Part shown: positions 35,921 through 46,034 of the stretch, piece after piece
How the letters are laid out: each line of letters begins with the position of its first letter
Numbering within the stretch: the stretch's first letter is position 1
Assembly: GCA_033239005.1 (NCBI GenBank)
Contig: BSQZ01000096.1
Coordinates: forward strand, 687,501-751,500
Source: Lamellibrachia satsuma
Taxonomy: Eukaryota; Annelida; Polychaeta; Sabellida; Siboglinidae
Direction of reading: 5' to 3'
DNA: 64,000 nucleotides
The notes under the pieces: model-generated
What the model was told of the DNA's origin: nothing
Database searches by the model: none
Seen by the model: only the letters and a program-made list of their open reading frames with translations
Position numbers and translations under genes: made by a program

Positions 35921-37045
35921 GCTCTGTTTTCTCCTCCCACTATTGCTTGCTCTGTTGTCTCCTCACACTCTTCCTTGCTCTGTTGTCTCCTCCCACTCTT
36001 GCTTGATCTGTTGTCTCCTCCAACTCTTGCTTGCTCTGTTGTCTCCTCCCACTATTGCTTGCTCTGTTGTCTCCTCCCACTATTTCTTGCTCTGTTGTCT
36101 CCTCCCACTATTGCTTGCTCTATTGTCTCCTCCCACTCTTGCTTGCTCTGTTGTCTCCTCCCACTCTTGCTTGATCTGTTGTCTCCTCCAACTCTTGTTT
36201 GATATGTTGTCTCCTCCCACTATTGCTTGCTCTGTTGTCTCCTCCCACTCTTGCTTGCTCTGTTGTCTCATCCCATTCTTGCTTGATCTTTTGTCTCCTC
36301 CAACTCTTGCTTGCTCTGTTGTCTCCTCCCACTCTTGCTTGATCTGTTGTCTCCTCCAACTCTTGCTTGATCTTTTGTCTCCTCCCACTATTGCTTGCTC
36401 TGTTGTCTCCTCCCACTCTTGCTTGATATGTTGTCTCCTCCCACTCTTGCTTGCTCTGTTGTCTCCTCCCACTATTGCTTGCTCTGTTGTCTCCTCCCAC
36501 TATTGCTTGCTGTGTTGTCTCCTCCCACTATTGCTTGCTCTGTTGTCTCCTCCCACTCTTGCTTGCTCTGTTGTCTCCTCCCACTATTGCTTGCTCTGTT
36601 GTCTCCTCCCACTCTTGCTTGATCTGTTGTCTCCTCCCACTATTGCTTGATATGTTGTCTCCTCTCACTCTTGCTTGATCTGTTGTCTCCTCCCACTATT
36701 GCTTGCTATGTTGTCTCCTCCCACTCTTGCTTGCTCTGCTGTCTCATCCAACTCTTGCTTGCTTTGTTGTCTCCTCCCAATCTTGCTTGCTGTGTTGTCT
36801 CCTCCCACTCTTGCTTGCTCTGTTGTCTACTCCCGCTCTTGCTTGCTCTGTTGGACAGTTGCGGCGCATATGATCTGCTGACCTACACGCCCAGCAAAAT
36901 CTGGTTCCTTCGTGTCGCTGTCGGCGATCTCTTCCTTGCACGGATTGAACAGCTTGCTCTGTTGTCTCCTCCTAGCAGCCACTCTTGCTTGAGTCACCAC
37001 TCTTGCTTGATCTGTTGTCTCCTCCCACGCTTGCTCTGTTGTCTC
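35893..37045. repeat. 28-bp minisatellite in gag-protease linker
   Basis: The unit CTCCTCCCACTCTTGCTTGC(TCTGTTGT) is repeated about 34 times to 36855, then in broken form on the far side of the zinc knuckle. Variants: ACTATTGC / ACTCTTGC, CAACTCTTG, TTGATCTG / TTGCTCTG. Since 28 is not a multiple of 3, all three minus-strand frames stay open and encode the same text in rotation (GGDNRASKSGRRQ, QEWEETTEQA). The array lies in the linker coding region and runs directly into the protease frame. Confidence 0.95.
36855..36896 (-). other. CCHC zinc knuckle of retrotransposon gag
   Basis: The minus-strand peptide CWACRSADHMRRNC has the exact Cys-X2-Cys-X4-His-X4-Cys spacing of retroelement nucleocapsid zinc knuckles. 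Units of the 28-bp minisatellite lie on both sides (35893-36855 and partial units at 36950-37050). Confidence 0.85.
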
Positions 37046-37765
37046 CTCCCATCATCGCTTCCTGTCGCTTCAGGAATTTAGTAATCCAATCCGGCATCAC
37101 AGCTGCTTCCTGGCTGACCACTCTGACCACAGCTGCTTCCTGGCTGACCACTCTGACCACAGCAGGCTGGTCTCCACCTGCCCAGTCCACCACTCGGTCT
37201 CGTAGCTGGAAGAAATCCAGCTGTGGCGCTTCACGGATGAGCAGGCGAATCTACCTGGACAGACTGTGATCTGTCACCGCCGCTACCAACCTCTCTTTCA
37301 AGAGAGCTTGACACGTACGCCGGATCTCGTTCGGTGATCTTGCTGTACAGATCCACCAGCTTCAATGAGCAGCCCACTACACCCTCTCCCCGAGCCTGTC
37401 TGTACTGGAACAACCGCTGTTGTAGTGAAGCCAGGCTACTGCCGTCTCCAAATGCTTGCAGAAGGCCATGCAAACTGCCTTAGGGTCTTCCCTAATGTCC
37501 CTTCCAGAGATTTCGATCCTTGACTTGCCCTTCAGGTGCTTCATAATCAGAGCGCACGATGTTGTCTTTGGCATGCTGTTGCAGGCAACATGATATCGCA
37601 TGTCGGCCACCCTCTCTGCAACCTCAGGGTCGTCAGACTTCTCTGGCCGTCCACGTTAACGCACAAAGCGGCGAGACTGCGAAATGATGAGCGGTTGTTG
37701 AGGCTACTGAGCATCGACTGCAGCCGTAGAACTCCCTGACACGGATAGCTCAGCTGGGATAGCAT
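36945..37765 (-). pseudogene. gag remnant of a Ty3/gypsy-type retrotransposon
   Basis: Overlapping minus-strand frames carry gag-like text: a CNSMPKTTSCALIMKHLKG segment (about 37585-37525), LQQRLFQYRQA and LKLVDLYSKI (about 37430-37340), in more than one frame, so at least one frameshift is present. A 30-bp plus-strand phrase (CACAGCTGCTTCCTGGCTGA...) is duplicated at about 37096-37152. Gag would form the particle and bind element RNA. It is no longer intact. Confidence 0.65.
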
Positions 37766-37876
37766 TTCATTTCCATTTGGATGACGGTCATAAATATTAT
37801 TATAACATCATATCACAATAATACAATATTAACCCAACTTATATTCTGTACTATAAACATAATACTACAGAAATTT

Positions 37877-38715
37877 CACAGTCAGTTAACATATAGCTAC
37901 ACCTTCAAACAGCTTTGTTGAATAACAGTAAGCCATAGTTTCATACTAAAGTCACAAATTTGTCAATCGTGAAGCAGACAAACAACTGTCATTGTTAACA
38001 AGTGCAGAACTGTTGCAGGCACGTGACCTCGAATATATGTGCATTATTCAAGCAGGACTTACCAACCATCATTTTTTCTAATTAGGTAAAAAACAAACAT
38101 TATTACAAATACAATCCTAAGTCTACTCCTTTCACATCAGTACAACATTAACAGTCACAATGTTTGTGATATACACCCCCAGACAGTTGCCGAAACAATC
38201 CTGCTGCAGCTGTTCCCGTCGTACACAGGTCGTTCTATGCAACACCAACTTGAGTGTTAACTGTAGCAACAGTAGAAATACGTTGACAAACCAAACTAAA
38301 CTATGGTGCAATAAAACGATAATAAAAATAAATAAAATACCGATAACACAGGAAACCTCCATGTTTATCATACTGAATGGGTGAAATGCCTGATGCACTA
38401 GCAAGTTATAAACTAGGGTTCAACATGCACGCGCCATCTTGATATTGCCGATATGTAAACAACAGTCGCCCATTCAAATGAATTTCACTTTCCTTCAACA
38501 ACATTATTATTACCAGCTTAAACGTCACTACCGATTACATAGGTGTACTATTCTCACATTTTACACAGCAGATATAAACCTGGTTATGTGCAACAATCAG
38601 ATACTGGACAGTACCCGATAATCTACACTGAAAACACGAAAACGGGCGCATATCTTTAGTATGGAGAATATTAATAAAGAAATACATGATTTACCGGCAA
38701 TTTGTTCCGTACACA
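37877..38715. other. Non-coding stretch
   Basis: AT-rich DNA. A few open frames of 60-90 codons exist on both strands without recognisable content. Confidence 0.4.
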
Positions 38716-38760
38716 CACTCTCTGTCTCTGTCTCTGTCTCTGTATGTCTCTGTCTCTGTC

Positions 38761-38798
<38 letters not shown>

Positions 38799-38799
38799 A

Positions 38800-38834
<35 letters not shown>

Positions 38835-38900
38835 ACTCTCTCTCTCTCTCACTCTCTCTCACTCTCTCTCTCACCCTCTCTCTCTCTTTCTCTCTCATTA
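38716..38900. repeat. (TCTG)n / (TC)n microsatellite
   Basis: Tracts of TCTCTG, TCTG and then TC with single-base interruptions form one compound array. Confidence 0.97.
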
Positions 38901-39154
38901 TCCATGTCTCGGGCGACCACCGGACTGTAATGGTCCTAACTGTTACATAATATACTTGTGATTGATATATACACTTCTTATTTACCCGGCGCCGACAACA
39001 GTCCCGCAGAACTGCTTATACACGGCGGCGTTAAAGTATTTACTACACTCTGCCAGAAGATCTGGGAAACACAGGAATGACCCAGAAAATGGACGCGATT
39101 CCTATTGATTTCTATCCACCTAAAGGGAAATTTAAAACTATTAAACAATTACAG

Positions 39155-39340
39155 AACCGTTCGTTTAGGTATCCACCTTTGTATGTAGCCAAGTACTCAT
39201 TTGTTCAGCCGAGTGAACTCTGGCAACGTGGGATGAACGAAATTGCCAAAACTTCGATTCAGCAACAAGAGGATTCAAACCGGGGTGATCTAGATTGAGA
39301 GCCCGACGTTCTAACCTCAATGCTACCGCGCCCCACATTT
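39155..39340 (-). repeat. SINE family 2, partial antisense copy
   Basis: Matches 31945-32125: shared CCAAGTACTCATTTGTTCAG, CCGAGTGAACTCTGGCAACG and the GATTGAGAGCCCGACGTTCT head. The right half (tail side) is missing. Confidence 0.7.
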
Positions 39341-39949
39341 GGAATTCACCAAAGCACGTGGCCCAATGTCCCCGAATGTGCACACTTTACAAAAAGCATG
39401 CACGTTGTCTCACAGAAAGTGGTATTATGTGGCATAAGGCACATGCAGGTTTAATTAACTGCCACACATTTCCACTGAAGAAAAGTTCATAATGACTAGC
39501 GTTGTTAAAGAGCACAATGTATCAGTTACCCATAACATATATACCCCTGGTCAAGCCATTTGTCTTCGACGACCTAACTATGTCGATATTAATAACCATG
39601 CGTACAACCAATATAAATGAAACCTTAATAGGATGGCCTATTTCCATTCTACTAAAATACTATAATAGCATTGCCATTTCAATACCAGCAACCAACTGAA
39701 CTGATGCGTGACCCCCACAGGAGAAACCTGCTACCGATAGGACAACACCCATCGATACCAGCTTCCCATCCGAGTGTATTTATAAAGTCCATTTCTGTCA
39801 AAGGACCACAGTTTGTCGTGTACTTTTTGTTCCCAGTGTTAATACAAATGCCGAACGAGCTTTTACAGTTTCCGCAGAGACTCTGTGAAACTAATACCCT
39901 GGTAATGTTAAATCTGTAGAAAATATAATAGCTGAGTTTCTGTAAAGGT

Positions 39950-40450
39950 ATTTCCTGTCCATTCATCAATGTTGTCTGTCCATCTCTTCCTCTGTCTTCT
40001 TCGTCTTCTTTACCTCTGCACTGTCCCCTGAAGGATTGTTTTAGAGAGCCCGCTTGATCTCGTCACATGCCTATACCATATCAGCTTCCTCGTCTTCACT
40101 GTGGTCAAAAGGTCTTCACAGTGACCCACGTGTTGAGGGATGGTTTTGCCGGTTTCTTCTTTGGTGACGTGGTCGGTGTAGGAGATGCCGAAAATTCTTC
40201 GGAAGCATCTCATTTCTACTGCAGCGACCTTCCTTTGTTGATCCGCTGTGAGGGTTCATGATTCACTTGCATACATGAAGATGGAAAGGACCACTGCATG
40301 GACTACCTTCATTTTGTATTTTAGCGCGACTTTCTTGTTTCTATAAATTGGTTTAAGTTTCGCCAGTGCTGTTGGTGTTTGTGCAGACCTTGCACGAATT
40401 TCGGTCTTGGATCCTTCGTCACTGATGTCACTGAACTTATCGATTAGGAA
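39950..40450 (-). pseudogene. RTE-like LINE ORF2 C-terminal fragment, antisense
   Basis: The minus-strand text includes LKYKMKVVHAVVLSIFMYAS, TLTADQQRKVAAVEMRCFRR, IFGISYTDHVTKEE and HVTRSSGLSKTILQGTVQ. This is the well-known C-terminal domain of RTE-type ORF2 proteins (LSI.LY..E.WTL...R.EMRC.R+ILGISY.DHVTN). One internal stop replaces the expected Trp of the ESWTL phrase, and frames break near 40010. Absence from copy 1 of the host repeat shows it is a separate insertion. Confidence 0.85.
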
Positions 40451-41410
40451 CTTTTTGTTTTGGCGTACTGCTGAGCTTGGGTCTCCCGAGGATTTTAGGG
40501 CAATAAAAGTGCTTTATATTGTATTGTATTATGAAATGAAAATAATATCATAAAAAATTAAATCAGTGTATAGGCCTTCAATTGTTTTTCATAATGAACA
40601 TTAGTGATTTGCCAGAATTTGCAACGTTGTATGTTGGTGCTTGTGAACTGTCACATAAATGCATAATTGAACTAATATATGCGAGTGAAACAAATGGATT
40701 GTCTCCTAACGTCTAAAATAAAGAGTCGCAATGATCAAAGTTGCAAATAACAACAACATCAGTGTACGTCCAATATCATCATCAACTGGGTTAACACTTT
40801 TAATCGTATTGTTTGTCTATCTAATATCTGACAACCGCAAATAAATAATTGTTTCAGTGCGACACTTTATAAGTGGTTTTGCATTTTATATAAATGACTA
40901 ATGTTGCTGCACTTAAATAATAGTATGATGTCCCGGTGTCAGGAATGTAACAGAATAATAACACATAAAAAAACTGTTTAAATAACAAGATTACACACAT
41001 GTCATGCACGCCCATGTCCTCTTCAAAAAGCAGAATATATTAATGGAAGAATGTATTCTTCAATTACATGACTATTGTTGCTCTTCTCCTCTCCTGCTCT
41101 TCTCCTTCTCCTGTAGTCCGGGGTGAGGCTGACATCGACACCGGTCGTAGATTTGTGTTTTCCCTTTTTCTTCATAACTAGTCCCGTTGTACTACCGTCT
41201 TCACCAATCGTCTCCACTGCCCTCTCTCCCTTGCCTTCTTTCTCCACTCCCTCCCACTACCACTTTCTTCACGCATTCCTACCATCTCAGTCTCAGTCTT
41301 CCTCTTCTCCTTCTACCCTACCCGTTCTCTTCTCCTTCTACCCTACCCGTTCTCTTAGTCAATCGTATCCCTTCCTTTCTTTCGAAATGTCCAGCCACCT
41401 TAGCCGGCTC

Positions 41411-41873
41411 CTCGCCAGCTTCCTTGTGAGACTCACCAGCTTCCTTGTGAGACTCACCAGCTTCCTTGTGAGACTCACCAGCTTCCTTGTGAGACTCACC
41501 AGCTTCCTTGTGAGACTCACCAGCTTCCTTATGATACTCACCAGCTTCCTTGTGAGACTCACCAGCTTCCTTGTGAGACTCACCAGCTTCCTTGTGAGAC
41601 TCACCAGCTTCCTTGTGATACTCACAAGCTTCCTTGTGAGACTCACCAGCTTCCTTGTGAGACTCACCAGCTTCCTTGTGAGACTCACCAGCTTCCTTGT
41701 GAGACTCACCAGCTTCCTTGTGAGACTCACCAGCTTCCTTGTGAGACTCACCAGCTTCCTTGTGAGACTCACCAGCTTCCTTGTGAGACTCACCAGCTTC
41801 CTTGTGAGACTCACCAGCTTCCTTGTGAGACTCACCAGCTTCCTTGTGAGACTCGCCAGCTTCCTTGTGAAAC
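41411..41873. repeat. 21-bp minisatellite (CACCAGCTTCCTTGTGAGACT)n, ~22 copies
   Basis: A highly homogeneous array; variants are a few TTATGATAC or GTGATAC units. The period is a multiple of 3, so heptapeptide repeats stay open on both strands (LTSFLVR on plus, KLVSLTR on minus). The flanking frame has no start or domain that suggests a real protein, and the array lies between two dispersed repeats. Confidence 0.95.
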
Positions 41874-41884
41874 TCAAAGACGTT

Positions 41885-42700
41885 CCAACGATTTTTGTGT
41901 GCCCAGCTGTATAATATTATGTACCATTACGTAAACAAAACAGTTGCATATATTGCCATAGTTTCTGAAGCCACCTACATCAAATGTGGTGCTGCCAGTC
42001 AATGTCTTGGTGGTTTCTTTCTTTCCAACTCTCGAAATTGCGATGTAATATTGACAGTTATAGCAATATCTAGCGACGCCTTACGTATTACGAAACTTCG
42101 GACAATCATAGAAAAGACGCATGACGTTGCGAATAATTGTACGTAAGTAATGGCATAGCGCTGCAGAAGACAATTATATGCAATTCAATTTTGTCATAAA
42201 AATGGTAATGGCGGGTTGAATAAAAAATAAAACCGACCACCCGACCGTGATGTCGTGAAGGTTTAGCGTCCGCTGTAGCAAAATTTGTATTAACTATGTT
42301 ACAGGTGTACATGTTTATCTAACTGTGTATTTGTTTCTCAAAATACGCAGTGGCGATCTAGCAGGATGGGGTAAAATGTTGTTATGAAAAAAATGCTTGC
42401 TCCTGCAGAGAAATACAAAATGACTCAACATGACCACGCGTGATTCAAATGGGCACCAGAATAGATTAACACTCAAATTAATTTGGATAAAGCGCTACCA
42501 TTTCATCTAAATGTGTATTTTTGACAAACAAGCTACTCGCGTATTTGTTTATGTGGGGGTAACATTTTAGTTACCAAAAATCGGTGATTCCAAAAATCTA
42601 TATCTGCATCGACAGGGATGTGTAAAATGGCTGACAATCGACAGGGTAATATTAATATGTGCAGCAATATATCAAATATAATATAATAATAATAATAATT
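41885..42700 (+). repeat. R2 dispersed repeat, left-hand part
   Basis: Matches about 4590-5640 in the same orientation without the (TA)n and LINE inserts seen there. A weaker echo of the GTTACAG..GTA.ATTTT...ATGGCTCA.TGACC phrase at about 42710-42870 may be an old tandem duplication of its end. Confidence 0.75.
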
Positions 42701-42884
42701 TTGTTAATGTGTTACAGTTGTATCTTACGGTATATTTTTGGACAAAGATACTTTAGAGGGTGGGGAATATTTTCGTTGGGAAATCAGTACATCAATCTTC
42801 TTACAGGTACATAATGGCTCACTGTGACCTGATGTAATATCAATGGGTGTCACTGTAGTAAAATAACAATTAACCTTGGTTATA

Positions 42885-43010
42885 TGGTTAAAATAATAGC
42901 AACCATTATAATAATGATAACGATGATCATGATGATGTTGACGATTATGATGATTCTGATAATAATAATAATAACAACAACAATAATATTAATGATAATA
43001 ATTACGCTTT
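42885..43010. repeat. AT-rich trinucleotide-like simple repeat
   Basis: Irregular runs of ATA, ATG and ACA triplets (GATGATC, AATAATAAT, AACAACAAC). They keep an Ile/Met-rich frame open that has no biological content. Confidence 0.8.
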
Positions 43011-43539
43011 TGTTCAAGACAATGCGCATTATGCCCATGTGTGTGATTGCACTTTTGCCTCACTGCCTCACTGCAACAGTGGGGACAGTTTCGCATGTGC
43101 CGCTTTCAATATGTTCTAGCTTAAGTTATTCCACAGATTTCGGTTATGCAATCTCAGCCAGTCTATATCTCGCTGGTTCTAGCATGGTTGAGATTGGATG
43201 GATCATCCACACAAAATAACTATATAAATAAAAACGGTATATTGAAAAGTTATACAAGGATCCACTGGATAAATAATTTCGACGTACAATACATATCGCT
43301 AATTGCAAGGTTCTGAATAATAGGATTCAGCGACTTGCCAATTCTGGTCATTGAGCTAGACATAGCCTTTTTTACAACAGTTGTCATTAGACGAAGCAAA
43401 CATGTTGCTAGCGCTGTATAATGTACCATATCTCGTGGGCAGTCTGTTGGAAATCATTTATGAATTCTTATAAGTTATAAGTTCTGGTCGTTTAATTTTT
43501 TTGTGGTTCTGGATGGTTGTCAACATCACTAAGCAGTTC

Positions 43540-44300
43540 TCCGAGCAGTACTGCTCAATTAATTTGCCCGGGATGACGGTGATCGGTTGAGTGGGTGGGA
43601 GAGCCTTCTGCAGAGCAGAGTTTAAGGCCGCAATTATGGTGCTGCAGGCAGAGGCACACAAGTCGTTCTGTAAAACTGATGTTCTTGGGTCTCAACGTCG
43701 AAAGCCAAACTTGTATATGTTGGGTGTTCCGACTTGAATGTTGCGTAGATATTATGTAGGTAGTCCTTCAGTACATGCATCTATCTTTTCTCGCGGCCCA
43801 CCTTTATATTGTGTTTTTTTTCTAGCATGCATGTTGCGTTATCCACCCGTTTGAGGAACTCCTCAATTATTTTCCTTTTCCGCCTGCTCTCCACCAAACT
43901 CCTGTTGCTGGTGGGCGACTTTCTGGCGAACATTCCACGATGCACCGGCGCGCTTTGAGACAAAGCAGTCTTTGGCTGTTAATGATCTTTGGGTTTTGAC
44001 GAGCCTCTGAAAGATAAAACTCGGCCAATATTACAGCTTGCTGGATCCTTGGCTGTTTGGTCGGACTGAGGCCCTGCGATCTCATAAGCTCGCGGTGTAG
44101 GCATTGGTTTGTCTGGGATCGGGCGGCGACAATCTTCTCTTCTCTTTTTGGTAGCGCCACACATATTGGTGCATGCCCTTAGGTCGGTCTCCATAATACG
44201 CAGGCAATGTCTTTGTTGCTGTGTGCACAGGACATTGGGGTGTCTGTTTGTGATGTTCAGCTTTACTCGCATGAGAAAAATCTGATGCAAGTTGCTTTAA
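43540..44300 (-). pseudogene. Decayed gene of a Cys/His-rich family, probably mobile-element associated
   Basis: On the minus strand, from about 44300 down, protein-like text appears in shifting frames: TPRAYEIAG / GLSPTKQPRIQQAVILAEF, then ESRRKRKIIEEFLKRVDNA, CMLEKKHNIKVGREK, a stop at 43781-43783, then MHVLKDYLHNIYATFKSEHP and RTTCVPLP near 43650. The order (Thr-Pro start, ..FL.R.DN, CM.GKK, KR.L.DYL.N.Y.KF..E.P, ..TC.C) resembles, from memory, proteins of unknown function found in many copies in cnidarians and molluscs. At least two frameshifts and one stop make it dead. The function is unknown, and the family resemblance needs a search. Confidence 0.45.
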
Positions 44301-44940
44301 TAACATTCGGTATTTAAAAATCTACCTTTATTCCAAGACTATTACGTTTCTGCTAATTAATTAATTAAGTTAGATTAAGTGTTTCGTGATATCAAAGTAC
44401 ATAATCGAGTCTATAGATGTGGGGTGGGTCTTGCGGCTCAGCCATGGGACGTTCAGTATCTGCAGCCTCCGTCGGTGGATCCCAGAATTCATGTAACAGT
44501 AGCTAAATTGTATTTATAAATATGAAGCAAATTGAAATATGTGTGAAATAATGCTTTCTAATGATAAATATTGTATATATAGCATATGTAATCCAAATTA
44601 CATAGTATTGGGTTGATGCTCAGGTTCAGGCTTAAACTCGTGGGTCGGGTCAGAACGAAGCTCACTCCAATATTCAGCTGCCAAAACCTTGACCATGACC
44701 CTAAATCGTTTAACTCTCAAGTTGGGTTGAACCTTTTCGCCCTTGGTCTGACAAGCCCTCCTTGTCATATTAAAATTAAATAAATAAATTATTTTTTGCA
44801 TTTTCGTCCACGTATACATAAAGTACAAATCCATAATATAAAATGTTCGTGACATTTTAGTATTCAACATTGAGAGTAGCATGGTATATTACTGCAACGT
44901 ACTTACATTCTAGATGTAGTTACATGTTAATCATGATTTA

Positions 44941-45020
44941 CATGTACTTTTGTAGTTACGTCACATGTACTTTTGTAGTTACGTCACATGTACTTTTGTA
45001 GTTACGTCACTTGTACTTTG
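44941..45020 (+). promoter_or_regulatory. Three tandem 23-bp units each with TTACGTCA (ATF/CREB-like site)
   Basis: Perfect 23-bp units begin at 44941, 44964 and 44987, with a partial fourth at 45010. Each carries TTACGTCA (44956-44963, 44979-44986, 45002-45009), which on the other strand is TGACGTAA, a CRE/ATF-type bZIP site. The last unit lies about 445 bp upstream of the glycosyltransferase ATG at 45455. A regulatory role is plausible but unproven; it may be a chance minisatellite. Confidence 0.4.
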
Positions 45021-46034
45021 ACAAACCTGCATTGTGCGATTAAGTACATAACGTATTGCTGTAAGGCATTAACTAGCACATTACATAATCAACTTTGTAT
45101 AAATACATAACACAACTGATGAAAAATGTCGTAAAGTATTTGTTGTAATTGAGTTCTAAATTTTAATATGCCATAGTAATGTCAAGGAAAATATAGCCTC
45201 CGTCAATATAATTTGGAAAATTACCCTTAGGTAAGATTGCCAAATGTCACCGATCAACTGACAACTCCAACTGGCAACTGGTCTGAATAGATAATCAATG
45301 TGTACAGCGCACGCATAGCAACGGGTGAACTGTAAGCGTCGTATATCGAATAATGAATACACAAACCGCGACCAAGCAGTCAGCTGCACTTGCGTGACGA
45401 GTTGACATTCAATGCTATGATCGGCGCACCAGCTGTACTAGTTGACATACCACCATGGGACGGAACTTCACTGAATCGGGCAAATTATTCGTGGGATTGT
45501 TGATTTTGACAGCAGTCTTTATATTTACTGTAAGACCAAGGATGTCTTCTAGACCACACGATGGTGCGCAAACCGGAGGCCGAACTGGTGGCTGCCACAT
45601 AATAGATAATACAGTGATCGTCAGAGATTTAACGACTGAACTCAATCGTAAACAGAATACGCCGTACGATGACGTCGAGCTTATGCGTAGCTACGGCCTA
45701 GAACCTAAGTTACTCAGTCGGTCTGTGGCGAGGAACCGTCCAAACAGTGACGATTTCGTGGTTCCGAATGTTGTGCACTTCATTTACTTCGGTGAAAGTA
45801 TGAAGTTTAAATTTCGACACTATCTGAGTGTCCTCGGTGCAGACAAGTTCATAAGACCAGACTATATTTTCGTTCACGGTGATGGGAAAATCAGTGGACA
45901 TTGGTGGATTAAGACATTTGCTGACATCCCAAACTTGTATCATGTGTGGCAGCGTCAACCAACGGAAATACACGGTCGCAGTATCCGTTTTGTACAACAC
46001 GCAGCGGATTTCGTTAGACTTCAATTGATGTACG

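Larger units (their letters stand above)
35629..37876 (-). mobile_element. LTR-retrotransposon remnant: gag and protease flanked by ~105-bp direct repeats
   Basis: The minus strand carries, in order, gag (37765 to about 36950), a CCHC zinc knuckle (36896-36855), a minisatellite, and an aspartic-protease start (35860). Direct repeats of about 105 bp flank it: 35629-35733 and 37771-37876, both starting TCCATTTGGATGACGG on the plus strand. Read on the minus strand each copy can be framed as TG...CA, like a very short LTR. No RT, RNase H or integrase is seen. It is either a deleted Ty3/gypsy-type copy or a short non-autonomous derivative. Confidence 0.6.
38945..41035 (+). repeat. Copy 2 of the ~1.6-2.1 kb dispersed repeat
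   Basis: Colinear with 1740-3330. Relative to that copy it has an insertion of an RTE-type LINE fragment (about 39950-40450) and a longer SINE remnant (39155-39340). Its right end (CTTCAAAAAGCAGAATA, about 41018) coincides with the loss of similarity near 3290. Confidence 0.8.

Noticed and set aside
35843..36678. Plus-strand Cys/Leu/Ser-rich frames up to 243 codons
   Set aside because: They are readings of the 28-bp minisatellite; the flanking coding evidence (zinc knuckle, protease) is on the minus strand.
37741..37767. tRNA D-arm-like phrase GGATAGCTCAGCTGGGATAG
   Set aside because: Too short for a tRNA gene; it lies in the gag-like frame of the LTR element, so it may be chance. It is mentioned only as a possible primer-binding relic.
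41123..41914. 263-codon plus-strand frame
   Set aside because: About 60 percent of it is the 21-bp array, and the rest has no domain; the array period keeps it open.
44620..44760. GGGTCGGGTC / GGGTTG phrases resembling a hAT-type end
   Set aside because: No inverted partner end was found nearby.
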